A stretch of DNA of 32,442 nucleotides from Granulicella sp. (GTDB lineage Bacteria; Acidobacteriota; Terriglobia; Terriglobales; Acidobacteriaceae): assembly GCA_027365345.1 (NCBI GenBank), contig DAHXNO010000164.1:1-32442 (forward strand), read 5' to 3'. Each line of letters starts with the position of its first letter. Positions within the stretch are counted from its first letter, which is position 1. The notes under the pieces are model-generated. The model saw nothing but the letters and a program-made list of their open reading frames with translations, had not been told where the DNA came from and made no database searches. This document shows positions 1 through 9,900 of the stretch, in pieces. Position numbers and translations under genes: made by a program.

Positions 1-319
1 CCTCCAACCGGACGTTACGATCCCAGGTGTCAATGCGATGGAACCAACTGCTAGGCGGGGGATTCGTGTTGCCCCGCAAAAAGACACACAGCAGAAGATA
101 ACGAACCGATTGCGACTCGGGAAGCTCCGGATGAATCCAGATCTTATCTCCCGGTTGGAGGTCGGGCACCGAAGCAATCGGTACGGTCTGGTCTCCGCGT
201 GTCACGCGGACATCGATCCGAGGGCCGATCAGGTCAAAGCGAGCATCGCCGCGACTCGGTTTGCAACTGCAGAAGAGCAGAAAAAGCAGCAGCAGCGACG
301 ATCGGACACACCTCTTCAT
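1..319 (-). CDS. Exported protein of unknown function, 3' end off the window
   Basis: The frame opens at an ATG at 317-319 (an in-frame TAA lies just upstream) and runs open to the window edge, giving 106 residues of a longer protein. The N-terminus is a clear export signal: basic MKRC, then a Leu/Phe-rich core ending in FCSC, so it may be a lipoprotein, although the lipobox is not ideal. The mature part holds a PGDKIW motif and reads as a beta-rich secreted domain. I recognise no enzymatic motif. It lies 81 bases downstream of the ABC ATPase gene on the same strand, so co-transcription with the MacAB-like genes is plausible. It is not the transporter permease, because no multi-helix pattern appears in the visible part. 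Confidence 0.65.
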   Translation of the reverse strand, partial: MKRCVRSSLLLLFLLFCSCKPSRGDARFDLIGPRIDVRVTRGDQTVPIASVPDLQPGDKIWIHPELPESQSVRYLLLCVFLRGNTNPPPSSWFHRIDTWDRNVRLE

Positions 320-400
320 ACTGCTAGTTTAGATGCCCATGCGGAGTTGCGGTAAGCGGAGGAACATCCTTGGCTACATCAAGCTTGACTGGCGGAGATT

Positions 401-1186
401 TCATCTGTTCTTCACACCGTGCGGTAGGCGTCCGCTCGGTCGATCGGACTCCACCGAACCATCACGGATGGAGATCACTCGGTGGGCATAATCGGCGATA
501 TCCGGCTCGTGGGTGACAAGGACAATTGTGTTTCCCTCGGCATGGAGCCGGTCGAAGAGGGCCATGATCTCCACCGATGTCTTCGAGTCCAGGTTTCCCG
601 TGGGTTCGTCGGCCAGAATGATCGATGGCTTGTTGACCAGGGCGCGGGCGATGGCGACGCGTTGGCGCTGGCCTCCAGAGAGTTCGTTGGGCTTGTGGTT
701 CATGCGTTCGGCCAGACCAACCGAGCTCAGAATCTGCTTGGCGCGCTCGATGCGCTCTACCGCCGACGTTCCGTTGTAAATCAACGGCAGCTCCACATTG
801 TGCAGCGCGGTGGCGCGAGCCAGCAGGTTGAAGGTCTGGAAGACAAACCCGATCTCCTTATTGCGAATCCGCGCCATCTCGTCGTCGTTGAGCTGCGAGA
901 CGTCATGACCATTCAGCCAATAACGCCCCTCGCTCGGGCTATCAAGGCATCCGATCAGGTTCATCAGCGTGGATTTGCCCGAACCGGACGGGCCCATGAT
1001 CGCTACATACTCGTTGTGCCGAATCCGAATGTCGATCCCGCGCAGGGCATGAACCAACTGATCGCCCATCTCGTAGGTCTTCCATAGATTGTCAGTCACA
1101 ATGACGTCGCCGGGGCGCGGTCCATCCGCATTGGCGCCAATACGGTTCGTGGCCGGCGTTTCGACTTCGGAGGTGTTGATCGTCAT
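401..1186 (-). CDS. ABC transporter ATP-binding protein, MacB/LolD type
   Basis: A 261-residue cytoplasmic ATPase that would power an FtsX-type permease in lipoprotein release or MacAB-style efflux. Every nucleotide-binding motif is present: Walker [10 protein letters not shown] at residues 65-73, Q-loop Gln117, signature LSGGQ at 169-173, Walker B ending in Asp193-Glu194, the family's DEPTGNLD, and the switch His226. An N-terminal extension of about 28 residues precedes the domain. The ATG is preceded by GGAGA at good spacing. It follows the adaptor gene by 40 bases, forming an adaptor-ATPase pair typical of MacA plus stand-alone ATPase systems. The permease is not the next gene, so it either lies beyond the left edge or is encoded elsewhere. 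The exact substrate cannot be read from sequence. Confidence 0.93.
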   Translation of the reverse strand: MTINTSEVETPATNRIGANADGPRPGDVIVTDNLWKTYEMGDQLVHALRGIDIRIRHNEYVAIMGPSGSGKSTLMNLIGCLDSPSEGRYWLNGHDVSQLNDDEMARIRNKEIGFVFQTFNLLARATALHNVELPLIYNGTSAVERIERAKQILSSVGLAERMNHKPNELSGGQRQRVAIARALVNKPSIILADEPTGNLDSKTSVEIMALFDRLHAEGNTIVLVTHEPDIADYAHRVISIRDGSVESDRPSGRLPHGVKNR

Positions 1187-1226
1187 GCAGATCTCCGTAG
1201 AGCATTGGTTTCGATGGCTGGACTCA

Positions 1227-2627
1227 CTACGAACTTGAGCTGTCGTCTGAGGCTACCGGAGCGGCGATGGAGTTGTCTTGCTTTACCGCAGTCCCTCCGT
1301 GCAACATGCGCAGCACGCGGTAGTGGCCCGTCACCACTTCGTCACCGGGCTGGAGACCGCTGAGCACTTCAATGTCTGTGGCGCCTGTGATGCCGGTACT
1401 GACAGGGACAAAGCGGACACGCGTGCGCCCGTCCGCCTCGGTCAACTTATACACACCTTGGACAAGGTTGGACTCCCCGCCGGTGACGGTGGCAGCGGAG
1501 GATGGGGCTTTCCCGTGCTTTTGGAAGTACTTTGCCTCCAAAGCCGGGTCACGCAACACCAGCGCCTGGATCGGAATGGTAAGGATGTTGGTCTTTTGAG
1601 CGGTGGTAATCTTCGCCGTGCACGTCAGTCCTGGACGCAGATCGACCTTGGTGGAATTCAGGGTAACCACGACCTTGAAGTCTTTGGCCTCTTCTGTTCC
1701 GGTAGTGGACTGAGAAGTTGCCATGCCTGTGGTTCTCAGCAACGCCTGATCGCCCACCTCGGTCACCTTTCCGGTGAAGGTTTGGCCAGGGAAGGCGTCC
1801 ACGGTAACAACTGCGGTCTGGCCGAGAGCGACGTTCGGGATGTCCGTCTCGTCAATCTTGACCTCAGCGGTAATAACGGACATGTCGGCCAAAGTCATCA
1901 GCGTTGACCCTTCTGAGTTCTGAATGCCCTCCACCACCGTCTCGCCCTCCCGGACCGGAACATTGGTCACCAGGCCGTCAAAGGGAGCGACGCTGCGGGT
2001 GAGGGCCAGCGAGTAATCATCCCCCTGCAACATGGCTATGTCCTGCTTCACCTGGCTGCGAGCCGAATCAACCTGGGCCTTCGCCTGCCGAACCTCTGCC
2101 TGGCGCTGGTCTACGGTGGCTACATCGACGTCGTAGGCTGCCTTCTTGGCATCGAAGTCCTGTTTGGCGATCAGGTTGTCCTGGTAGAGAGCCCGAGCGC
2201 GTTGGTAGTCGAACTTCTTCTGTTCCAGATCAGCTTGAGCCTCCAAAACATTGGCCTCGGCCGTCTTTTCATTAGCAATGTAGGATTCGACGTTGGTCTG
2301 CGCGGCCGCAATGGTGGCCTTTTGGGCGTCGACGCTGCTGGCCTGCTGTTCGCTCTCCACGGTTGCCAGTAGCTGGCCAGCCTTGACGTGGTCTCCCTCC
2401 TTCACGTAAAGGCGGGTGATACGGCCGAAGGCGGTGGTCCCCACGTTGACCTGGACCTTGGGCTTGATCTCCCCGGTGCCGCTGACAGTGGACACCAGGT
2501 TTTCGCGAACAGCCTTCACCGTGGTCACTGCCAGTACGTCCGACCGGCTATGCACAATGGTTCCGGCGACGACGCCTGTGAGGAGAAGCAAGAGCAGAAC
2601 GATCAGCGAAATCTTCTTACCAGTCAT
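1227..2627 (-). CDS. MacA/HlyD-family periplasmic adaptor subunit
   Basis: A 466-residue membrane-fusion protein that would bridge an inner-membrane ABC permease and an outer-membrane channel. Residues 6-23 form one hydrophobic N-terminal segment acting as anchor or signal. A first lipoyl half ([11 protein letters not shown]) follows, then a long Ala/Gln/Lys-rich coiled-coil hairpin at roughly 80-200, the second lipoyl half around APFDGLV, and beta-barrel and membrane-proximal domains. The C-terminal tail is Ser/Asp-rich. It is first in a minus-strand unit with the ATPase at 401-1186, which favours ABC (MacA-like) over RND partnership. The Shine-Dalgarno is weak. MacA-like is inferred from length, domain order and context; other HlyD-family ABC adaptors are possible. 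Confidence 0.9.
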   Translation of the reverse strand: MTGKKISLIVLLLLLLTGVVAGTIVHSRSDVLAVTTVKAVRENLVSTVSGTGEIKPKVQVNVGTTAFGRITRLYVKEGDHVKAGQLLATVESEQQASSVDAQKATIAAAQTNVESYIANEKTAEANVLEAQADLEQKKFDYQRARALYQDNLIAKQDFDAKKAAYDVDVATVDQRQAEVRQAKAQVDSARSQVKQDIAMLQGDDYSLALTRSVAPFDGLVTNVPVREGETVVEGIQNSEGSTLMTLADMSVITAEVKIDETDIPNVALGQTAVVTVDAFPGQTFTGKVTEVGDQALLRTTGMATSQSTTGTEEAKDFKVVVTLNSTKVDLRPGLTCTAKITTAQKTNILTIPIQALVLRDPALEAKYFQKHGKAPSSAATVTGGESNLVQGVYKLTEADGRTRVRFVPVSTGITGATDIEVLSGLQPGDEVVTGHYRVLRMLHGGTAVKQDNSIAAPVASDDSSSS

Positions 2628-2800
2628 GTTACCGGTGGCGAACGCTTTCTATTGGCAGAGTGGTCCCAGGTTACGAGACACGACCTCAGTATTCGATTCT
2701 GTCAGATCCTAGTACGCTGCAAGTTTTCCCTTTGTTCCACTTGGTTCCACGCTGCCTCGGCTCCAAAGGGTGGAGCAGCGCGGTCGATCGCCCCGCAACC

Positions 2801-2823
2801 GCGAGCGACGGTCTCTCGCTCGC
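2801..2823. promoter_or_regulatory. Perfect 8-bp inverted repeat (hairpin)
   Basis: Arms GCGAGCGA and TCGCTCGC flank a 7-base loop. The sequence CGCCT..AGGCG directly after it (2822-2835) can form a second short stem overlapping the first. There is no T-run, so it is not a classical terminator. It lies about 60 bases upstream of the -35 of the GWxTD promoter and could be a protein-binding site or a leader structure of the divergent adaptor transcript. Confidence 0.4.
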
Positions 2824-2890
2824 CTCTGGAGGCGGAAATCCAGCCCTCACTATATGATACCAGCGCAGCGTCAGCAGCCTCCCGGCAGCC

Positions 2891-2919
2891 TTGTGCAGCC
2901 TGATAAGCAAGACTAAAAT
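2891..2919 (+). promoter_or_regulatory. Candidate sigma70-type promoter of the GWxTD gene
   Basis: A weak -35 (TTGTGC, 2891-2896) and a good -10 (TAAAAT, 2914-2919) are separated by 17 bases. Transcription would begin near 2926, giving a leader of roughly 35 bases. This argues against using the in-frame TTG at 2891 as start codon. Confidence 0.45.
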
Positions 2920-2962
2920 AGGATTGCTGTATATCAGGACCGGGACCCCTATGAGGATTTCT

Positions 2963-4711
2963 ATGTCGCGTTTGATGCTCTCTGCAATGGTTGTCGTCGC
3001 GTTTTCTTGTGTGGGTGCAAGGATGCCGGCGCAATCTACCTCCACGGACCCATCTGCGGCGCAGACCACGCAAGACAACGGAAGTTCAGCCAACTCCGCC
3101 CCTTCGGCGGAACAGCCCAACCCCTTGAACCGCAAGCTCACTTACAGTGAGGAGCGGCAACGGCGCAAGGCGACTCGGGAGGAGTTGAAGGGCTATTACA
3201 AGAAATGGCTGGATGAGGACGTGCGCTGGATTATCACTCCCGAAGAAGAGTCCGCCTTCAAGAATCTGAGTAACGATGAGGAGCGAGACGCCTTCATTGA
3301 AGCCTTCTGGCAACGCCGAAATCCCAATCCGGACTCCAACGACAATGAATACCGCGACGAGTACTACGCTCGCATCCAGTATGCGAATGAACACTTTGCG
3401 GCAGGCGAGCCGGGTTGGATGACCGATCGCGGCCATATCTATATCGCCTGGGGAAAGCCGGACAGCATCGATTCGCACCCCTCCGGCGGAAGCTATGAGC
3501 GGCCCATCGATGAAGGCGGCGGTGAGACCTCTACCTACCCGTTTGAGGTTTGGCACTACCGTTATTTGGCGGGCGTTGGGGATAACATCGACATTGAGTT
3601 TGTGGATACCTGCATGTGCGGCGAGTATCACGCAACCATCAACCGCGCCGAAAAAGACGCCCTGCTCCACGTTCCGGGCGCCGGGCTGACCCAATACGAA
3701 GAGATGGGTATGGCCAAGAAGGCGGACCGATTCACCGGAGGTGGTCTGGAGCAACTCGGCACCGGGCCCATGTCCTCCTCGCAGCAGAGCAAGGAGTTTG
3801 ATCGTTTGGATACCTTCTCCAAACTGTTCGCTCCACCCCCGATTAAGTTCACCGATCTGGATGACTTTTTGACCTCTTCCAAGGTCTTGACCGGGCCACC
3901 CTTCTTGTTCGATGTCAGAACGGATTACGTCAAGATCACCAACGGCACGGTGATGGTTCCAGTCACGCTGCAGATTCGCAATGGTGATATCACCTACACC
4001 ACCAAGGAAGGCGACTCGGTCGGCCTGGTGAACATTCTCGGGCGCGTGAGCACCATTACGCACCGCATCCTGTATACCTTTGAGGATACGGTGAAGGTAG
4101 AGACGCCGAGTGATTTGCTGGAGCGCACCAAGAACAACGTGTCCGTGTACTGGAACTCCATACCGCTGCCTCCAGGCCGCTACAAACTGGAGATTGCCAT
4201 CAAAGATGTGAATAATCCAGACCACGTCGGCCTGTGGAGACGGAGCATCGATGTTCCTGAGTATGATGACGACCAGTTAGCAACTTCCTCGCTCATTCTT
4301 GCCTCGGATATGGAAAGAGTGCCTTCCAAGGACGTAGGCACAGGAAGCTTTGTGATTGGGAATACCAAGGTAATTCCAAGGGTCCCTCCCACCGTTTCGG
4401 CGCCCGTGGTCTTTCACCGCGGCCAGAATCTTAACTTCTGGATGCAGGTGTATAACCTCGGAATTGGGCAGAATAAACGCAACGACGCCACCATCGAGTA
4501 TCAGATTCTCGATCTGGCGACCAATAAGCAGATTCTGGACACGCAGGAATCAGCCGCCAAGCTGAATCCAAACGCCGATCAGCTTACTTTGGAGAAGACG
4601 ATGCCACTGGCCAGTCTTGAGCCGGGCAAGTATCAGCTTACGATCAAGGTCCATGACGGCGTCCTGAAACAGCGGGTCGCGCAGAGCGCTCCGTTCAACG
4701 TCGAACAGTAA
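2963..4711 (+). CDS. GWxTD-domain secreted protein
   Basis: A 582-residue protein of the GWxTD family, widespread in Acidobacteriota and Bacteroidota-like genomes and of unknown biochemical role. I place the start at ATG 2963 because GAGGA lies five bases upstream; an ATG at 2951 adds four residues. A signal peptide follows, ending near RMPAQ. A low-complexity Ser/Ala/Gln linker leads to a charged helical segment (KKWLDEDVRWI, FWQRRNPNPD) and the name-giving motif GWMTDRG at about residues 151-157, followed by IYIAWGKPD. The C-terminal half is beta-rich, with two repeats resembling Ig-like or carbohydrate-binding folds, including LPPGRYKLEI and LEPGKYQLTI. It stands alone, 720 bases before purF and with its own promoter, so no functional link to purine synthesis is implied. 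Confidence 0.88.
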   Translation: MSRLMLSAMVVVAFSCVGARMPAQSTSTDPSAAQTTQDNGSSANSAPSAEQPNPLNRKLTYSEERQRRKATREELKGYYKKWLDEDVRWIITPEEESAFKNLSNDEERDAFIEAFWQRRNPNPDSNDNEYRDEYYARIQYANEHFAAGEPGWMTDRGHIYIAWGKPDSIDSHPSGGSYERPIDEGGGETSTYPFEVWHYRYLAGVGDNIDIEFVDTCMCGEYHATINRAEKDALLHVPGAGLTQYEEMGMAKKADRFTGGGLEQLGTGPMSSSQQSKEFDRLDTFSKLFAPPPIKFTDLDDFLTSSKVLTGPPFLFDVRTDYVKITNGTVMVPVTLQIRNGDITYTTKEGDSVGLVNILGRVSTITHRILYTFEDTVKVETPSDLLERTKNNVSVYWNSIPLPPGRYKLEIAIKDVNNPDHVGLWRRSIDVPEYDDDQLATSSLILASDMERVPSKDVGTGSFVIGNTKVIPRVPPTVSAPVVFHRGQNLNFWMQVYNLGIGQNKRNDATIEYQILDLATNKQILDTQESAAKLNPNADQLTLEKTMPLASLEPGKYQLTIKVHDGVLKQRVAQSAPFNVEQ

Positions 4712-5433
4712 TTGAACGGCGACCAGCCATGCGGGACAAAGACTGCAAGCGCACAAGCGCCGCTGGAAGTGCATGTGTCCGGAGCTTCTGACGGGTGGTT
4801 TCAAGACCTGAGCCTGTGGATCGCTTTTGATGCAAGGTGAGGTGCATGGCACGTGGCCTGCGAGGAGCCTTCCTGCAAGTTGCCTTCGGCTCGCGCGGCG
4901 AAACGCCGCGATTGCTGGCCTCCGATCTCGGGCATCCTTGGTTTCTCGGGCTTCTCGGATTTTCTCCAACACACTCGATGAGAGAGCCATTCGCCGACGG
5001 TTCGCCCCATGGCCAGACGCTGATTCTTTGACAGATTCCGCATCCACTTCCGCATCCACCCTACTCGCCCCAGCCTTAGTCCCGCTCAGCGCTCGCCCCG
5101 GAGCTGAGATGACTTTCCTCACCGGTATAGGAGATGATGAAGAAGAGCTGTTTTCGATGAGGGACGGCTGGCTCGGGTTCGCCCCAATCTGAAGTTGGTA
5201 AGTCTCTTTTTTGCAAGGTCTTACGCTGTATTCCTTGAACTTGAATGTCGTTTCTCTGTTCTAGCGAACCTTGAAGCCGGACCGAACCTGCATCCCGTGC
5301 ATGAAATGGGGCAGGCATCGTGGCCAGGGAGCGGCTGGCTGGTGGAACGACGGATGGGGAAGAATAGGGCGTCAGACGCCTCGGGGCCCCAGAGGGTGCT
5401 TTCTGTCCATTGGGCGGAGGTAAGTGAGGAACC
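4712..5433. other. Gene-poor region upstream of purF
   Basis: About 720 bases with no gene I can support. Several frames are open on both strands (for example plus 4827-5192 and minus 4801-5055), but their products are Arg/Ser/Pro-rich, lack any motif, and stay open in overlapping frames, as expected of GC-rich sequence. Visible structure: a hairpin with 7-bp arms CGCGGCG/CGCCGCG and loop AAA at 4894-4910, a 12-base tandem duplication at 5036-5059, and a T-rich patch near 5205-5215. The purine operon promoter must lie here, but no confident -35/-10 pair stands out. I saw no riboswitch consensus. Confidence 0.5.
5036..5059. repeat. 12-base perfect tandem duplication
   Basis: The unit TTCCGCATCCAC occurs twice in direct succession. 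The length is a multiple of three and the unit keeps the minus-strand frame open, but no gene is supported there. It may be simple slippage. Confidence 0.8.
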
Positions 5434-6981
5434 ATGTGCGGTATCGTTGGGGTCTTTGGCCGTAGTCCTGTAAGCGCAGTCATCTACGAGAGTCTTTCCA
5501 TGCTCCAGCATCGTGGCCAGGATGCTGCCGGGATTGCGACCTGCTTTGAGGACCGCTTCTATCTGGAGAAGGGAAACGGTCTGCTCACCGATGTCTTCGA
5601 CGCTGGAACCATGGCGCGGCTGTTGGGCAATATGGGGGTGGGCCATGTGCGTTACCCCACGGCGGGTTGCGCGTCCGTAGCCGAGGCGCAGCCGTTTTAT
5701 GTCAACTCTCCCTACGGCATCATCTTTGCCCATAACGGCAATCTGACCAACGTCTCGGAGATTGTGGAGAGCCTGTTTCAGACGGATATGCGCCATCTGA
5801 ATACCAGTTCAGACTCCGAGGTGATGCTCAACGTCTTTGCGCACGCTCTGGCCCGCCGCGGAGCCGTGCATCCCAACGAGTTCGATATCTTTGCCGCTGT
5901 GGAAGAGGTGCATCGCCGCTGTAAGGGCGGCTACGCCGTGGTTGCCATGGTGGCCGGCGTGGGCATGATTGCCTTCCGCGATCTCCACGGCATACGGCCA
6001 TTGGTCTTTGGCCTCCGTGGAGATGGGGGCATGCGCGGCGAAGCGGGAGTTCACGAATATGGACGGGAGGCCGAGTACATGGTGGCCTCTGAGACGGTGG
6101 CGCTTCAGGTGAGTGGGTTTCATGTGGATCACGATCTGGCCCCGGGCGAGGTGATCTTTATTGACATGGAGGGTGTCGTCTATACACACCAAAGCCTCCA
6201 GGCGCATGAAAAATCTCCGTGTCTCTTCGAGTTTGTCTATCTGGCGCGTCCGGATTCGGTGCTGGATGGAGCATCGGTCTATCAATGCCGCATCAATATG
6301 GGAACCAAGTTGGCCAGGAAGATTCAACGCGAGTGGGCCCACGTTCCCATTGATGTGGTCATTCCCATCCCATCCACCAGCCGCGTCGCCGCACAGGAGA
6401 TTGCTACTCGGCTGAACCTCCCTTACCGGGATGCGCTGGTTCGAAATCGATACGTCGGCCGCACGTTTATTATGCCCGGACAGGCCCAGCGCAAGCAGTC
6501 CATTCGACGCAAACTGAATCCGATCCCGCAGGTGTTTCAAGGCAAGAAGGTGCTGCTGGTGGATGACTCGATTGTGCGCGGGACCACCATCCGAGAGATT
6601 ATTGCGATGGTGCGGGAGCAAGGCGCGGAGAAAGTATACGTCTGCTCGGCAGCGCCACCGGTGCGTTTTCCTAACGTCTATGGCATTGACATGCCGGCTC
6701 GTTCTGAGCTGATTGCCAGCGGACGAAACGTGGCTCAACTGGCAAAGGAGATTGGAGCGGACGATCTCATCTTCCAGGATCTTGAGGACCTCAAGCAGGC
6801 GATCACCGAGGCATCCCCCGGCCTGACGCACTTTGACACCTCCGTCTTCGACGGCGTTTACGTCACCGGAGACATCACGGAGGAGTATCTCAATACACTG
6901 GAACAGAAGCGCAACGACGCCGCCAAATATACCTCCGATGTCGCCAGCCATATCACGAGAAATCTCTATGCCCATCTCTAA
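5434..6981 (+). CDS. purF: Amidophosphoribosyltransferase PurF
   Basis: The first committed step of purine synthesis: PRPP plus glutamine gives phosphoribosylamine. The 515-residue protein begins MCGIVG, so Cys2 becomes the N-terminal nucleophile once Met is removed, without a propeptide. The glutaminase domain fills the first half. The PRPP-binding motif VLLVDDSIVRGTT lies at about residues 373-385 in the phosphoribosyltransferase domain. The C-terminal half matches the E. coli type (FPNVYGIDMP, SVFDGVYVTGDI) and lacks the C-terminal Cys pair that holds the [4Fe-4S] cluster in the Bacillus type, so no cluster is expected. A GAGG sequence precedes the ATG. It is the first gene of an eight-gene pur operon and overlaps purL by 14 bases. 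Confidence 0.98.
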   Translation: MCGIVGVFGRSPVSAVIYESLSMLQHRGQDAAGIATCFEDRFYLEKGNGLLTDVFDAGTMARLLGNMGVGHVRYPTAGCASVAEAQPFYVNSPYGIIFAHNGNLTNVSEIVESLFQTDMRHLNTSSDSEVMLNVFAHALARRGAVHPNEFDIFAAVEEVHRRCKGGYAVVAMVAGVGMIAFRDLHGIRPLVFGLRGDGGMRGEAGVHEYGREAEYMVASETVALQVSGFHVDHDLAPGEVIFIDMEGVVYTHQSLQAHEKSPCLFEFVYLARPDSVLDGASVYQCRINMGTKLARKIQREWAHVPIDVVIPIPSTSRVAAQEIATRLNLPYRDALVRNRYVGRTFIMPGQAQRKQSIRRKLNPIPQVFQGKKVLLVDDSIVRGTTIREIIAMVREQGAEKVYVCSAAPPVRFPNVYGIDMPARSELIASGRNVAQLAKEIGADDLIFQDLEDLKQAITEASPGLTHFDTSVFDGVYVTGDITEEYLNTLEQKRNDAAKYTSDVASHITRNLYAHL

Positions 6982-9900
6982 ACAGGGTGGGCTTACCGTG
7001 CGGGTGTTGCCCGGACCAGCGGCGCTGACTTCATTCGAGGCGTCACGGATGCTCCAGCGAATCCGCGCCAATCACCCCACCGAGACGGCCCACGCAATTG
7101 GAGTGGAAGCCCACTACCTGTACCTGCTCTTGCTCTCTTCCGAAGCAGAGAAGCAGATCGATCCTGCGCGCCTGCAGGAACTACTGGGCTCAGGCAAAGA
7201 AATAGATCCAGCAACGGTTCCAGAGGCGATGGAGGGATACGCAGTGTGGATTGGGCCGCGCCTGGGAACTCAGTCGCCGTGGTCGAGCAAGGCAACCGAC
7301 ATCCTGCGCAATACCGGCTTTGAGTCCATTATCAGAATGGAACGTGCGCGGATGGTGCGAATCCTCACCTCCAACGGCCGTCCCGTGGAGAGGCTTTCCA
7401 TCGTCGCGGGTTCACTCCACGATCGCATGACTGAAAGCGTCTTCTACCGTGGAGCGGAGGAGTTGCGGGCCCTGTTTGCGCCCCGGCAACAGAAGCCGCT
7501 CGCGCAAATCGATGTCCTCAGATCGGGAGAAGCAGCGATCCTTACCGCCGACCGCGCTCTGGGACTCTGGCTCGCAAACGATGAGATCCAGTATCTGGTA
7601 AGCGAGTTTCAAAGGCTTGGCCGCAATCCTACCGATGTTGAGTTGTACATGTTTGCCCAGGCCAACAGCGAACACTGTCGGCATAAGATCTTCAACGCCA
7701 CCTGGACCATCGACGGAATCAAGCAGACGCGGTCACTCTTTCAGATGATTCGCAATACCTATGAGGTCTCCGGTCAGGATGTCCTCTCGGCTTACCGGGA
7801 CAATGCCGCGGTGATTCGCGGCGGCAGGGGGGGAAGGTTCTTTCCAGCGCCGGAGGATGGCCTTTACCGGTACCACCAGGAAGAGATCCATCTTCTCGCA
7901 AAGGTGGAGACGCACAACCATCCCACGGCCATCTCTCCCTGGCCCGGTGCCGCTACCGGATCCGGCGGAGAGATCCGCGATGAAGGAGCCACAGGACGGG
8001 GCGCCAAGCCTAAGGCCGGACTCTGTGGATTTACGGTTTCCAATCTGCATCTGCCGCAGTCGCCGCAGCCGTGGGAGCAAGAGTTTGGCCGACCGGCGTC
8101 AATCGCCTCTCCGCTGGAGATTATGATTGAGGGTCCGCTGGGCGCCTCAGCTTACAACAACGAGTTTGGCCGGCCCGCCCTGTGTGGCTACTTCCGCACC
8201 TATCAGCAGCGCGGCGTGGGCGGCGACGGCGGATCGCAACCGTCAGTCGTCTTTGGTTACCATAAGCCGATCATGCTGGCCGGAGGGTTGGGGAATATCC
8301 GTGCGGAGCATGTTGAGAAGGGGCAGATCAGGCCGGGCGATGCGCTCGTCGTGCTGGGCGGCCCGGCGATGCTGATCGGGCTTGGGGGAGGAGCGGCCTC
8401 CAGCGCTGCTGGAAGTGGGGATACCGAGCTCGATTTCGCCTCCGTTCAGCGCGGCAACGCGGAGATGGAGCGCCGCGCTCAGGAGGTCATCGATCGCTGC
8501 TGGCAGCTCGGCGACCGGAATCCCATCGCCTTTATCCATGATGTGGGAGCAGGCGGCTTGTCCAATGCTCTTCCAGAGCTGATCAAGGACGGCGGCTGCG
8601 GCGGCCGCTTCGATCTGGCCGCTATTCCGTGCGCAGAGGCGGGGCTCAGCCCTCTGGAGATCTGGTGCAATGAGGCGCAGGAGCGTTACGTGCTGGCCGT
8701 CGCACCCCAGAACCTGGAGGCGTTCGCTGCCATCTGCAAGCGCGAACGTTGCCCCTTCGCGGTGGTGGGCCATGCTGAACAAGAGAGCCACCTGACGCTG
8801 CGCGGCAGCTCGAGTTCGCCTCAGGCTGCTCCGCCCATCGATCTACCCTTGCCGGTGCTCTTCGGAAAGCCGCCCAGGATGGAGCGAGCCTTCTCCCGCT
8901 CCCGCATCGCAACCCAGCCGCTCAATCTGTCCGGAGTGACCATCGACGACGCGGTTGAGCGGTTGCTTCGCCTGCCCGCTATCGCCTCCAAGTCCTTTCT
9001 CATTACGATTGGAGATCGCAGCATTACGGGCAGCGTTGTTCAGGACCAAATGGTGGGTCCATGGCAGGTACCCGTGGCGGATTGCGCCGTTACCCTGGGA
9101 GCGTATGACGCATTCTGGGGTGAGGCGATGGCGATCGGCGAGCGGACACCGCTGGCGGTGATCGATGCACCCGCCTCAGCGCGAATGGCCGTTGCGGAGG
9201 TGATTACCAATCTTGCCGGGGCGGCAATCGCAAACCTGAGCGACATCAAACTCTCTGCCAACTGGATGGCCGCCGCCGGCGAGGGGCAGGAGGACCAGAA
9301 GCTCTTTGATGCCGTTCAGGCCGTGGGGATGGAGTTCTGCCCCGCTCTGGGGATAACGATTCCGGTGGGCAAGGATTCCATGTCCATGAAGACCATGTGG
9401 CGGCAGGATGGGGAAGACCGCAAAGTCATCTCACCCCTCTCGCTCATCGTCTCCGGCTTTGCGCCGGTCAGCGATGTGCGCCGCACCCTGACGCCACAAC
9501 TGCAGCCCGGCGAAGCCGAACTTCTCCTCATCGATCTAGGCGAGGGAAGGAACCGGTTGGGTGGCTCCTCCCTGGCGCAAGTCTATGGCCAGGTGGGCGA
9601 TGAAACCCCGGACGCACCGGAACCGGCTCTGCTCAAAGAGTTCTTTGCCCTGCTGCGTCAGCTCCACGCCGAAGAAAAAATCCTGGCCTATCACGACCGC
9701 AGCGATGGCGGCCTGTTCGTGACCCTGCTGGAGATGGCCTTTGCCGGCAGGATGGGATTGGAGATTGAGCTGCCCTCGCCAACGCTGGAGGCGCTGTTCA
9801 GTGAAGAACTGGGAGCTGTCATTCAGATTCGGAGCCACGACATCCAGGAGATTCAACTGCGGTTGAAGTCAGCCGGAATCAAGGCGCAACGGGTTGGGTG

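Larger units (their letters stand above)
2628..2962. other. Divergent intergenic region
   Basis: This 335-base gap separates the minus-strand adaptor from the plus-strand GWxTD gene. It holds a perfect hairpin (2801-2823) immediately followed by a second small dyad, and a recognisable plus-strand promoter (2891-2919). Open frames crossing it have no protein-like character. The promoter of the adaptor operon must also lie here, but I cannot place it with confidence. Confidence 0.6.

Noticed and set aside
38-355. Plus-strand open frame of 105 codons at the left end
   Set aside because: It lies antisense to the minus-strand exported protein, has no signal or motif, and the opposite strand has a clear signal peptide.
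2891-2962. TTG at 2891 or ATG at 2951 as start of the GWxTD gene
   Set aside because: TTG falls inside the likely promoter; ATG 2951 has a poorer Shine-Dalgarno than ATG 2963.
4801-5055. Minus-strand open frame starting MRKWMRNLSK
   Set aside because: Looks superficially protein-like and basic, but no family is recognised, and another minus-strand frame through the same bases is also open.
4827-5192. Plus-strand open frame of 121 codons before purF
   Set aside because: Arg/Ser/Ala-rich composition, no motif, and overlapping frames on both strands equally open; better treated as non-coding until homologues are found.
5809-7071. Long minus-strand frames antisense to the pur genes (also near 10723-11802)
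   Set aside because: They are shadows of high-GC coding sequence; the plus-strand products are unmistakable enzymes.
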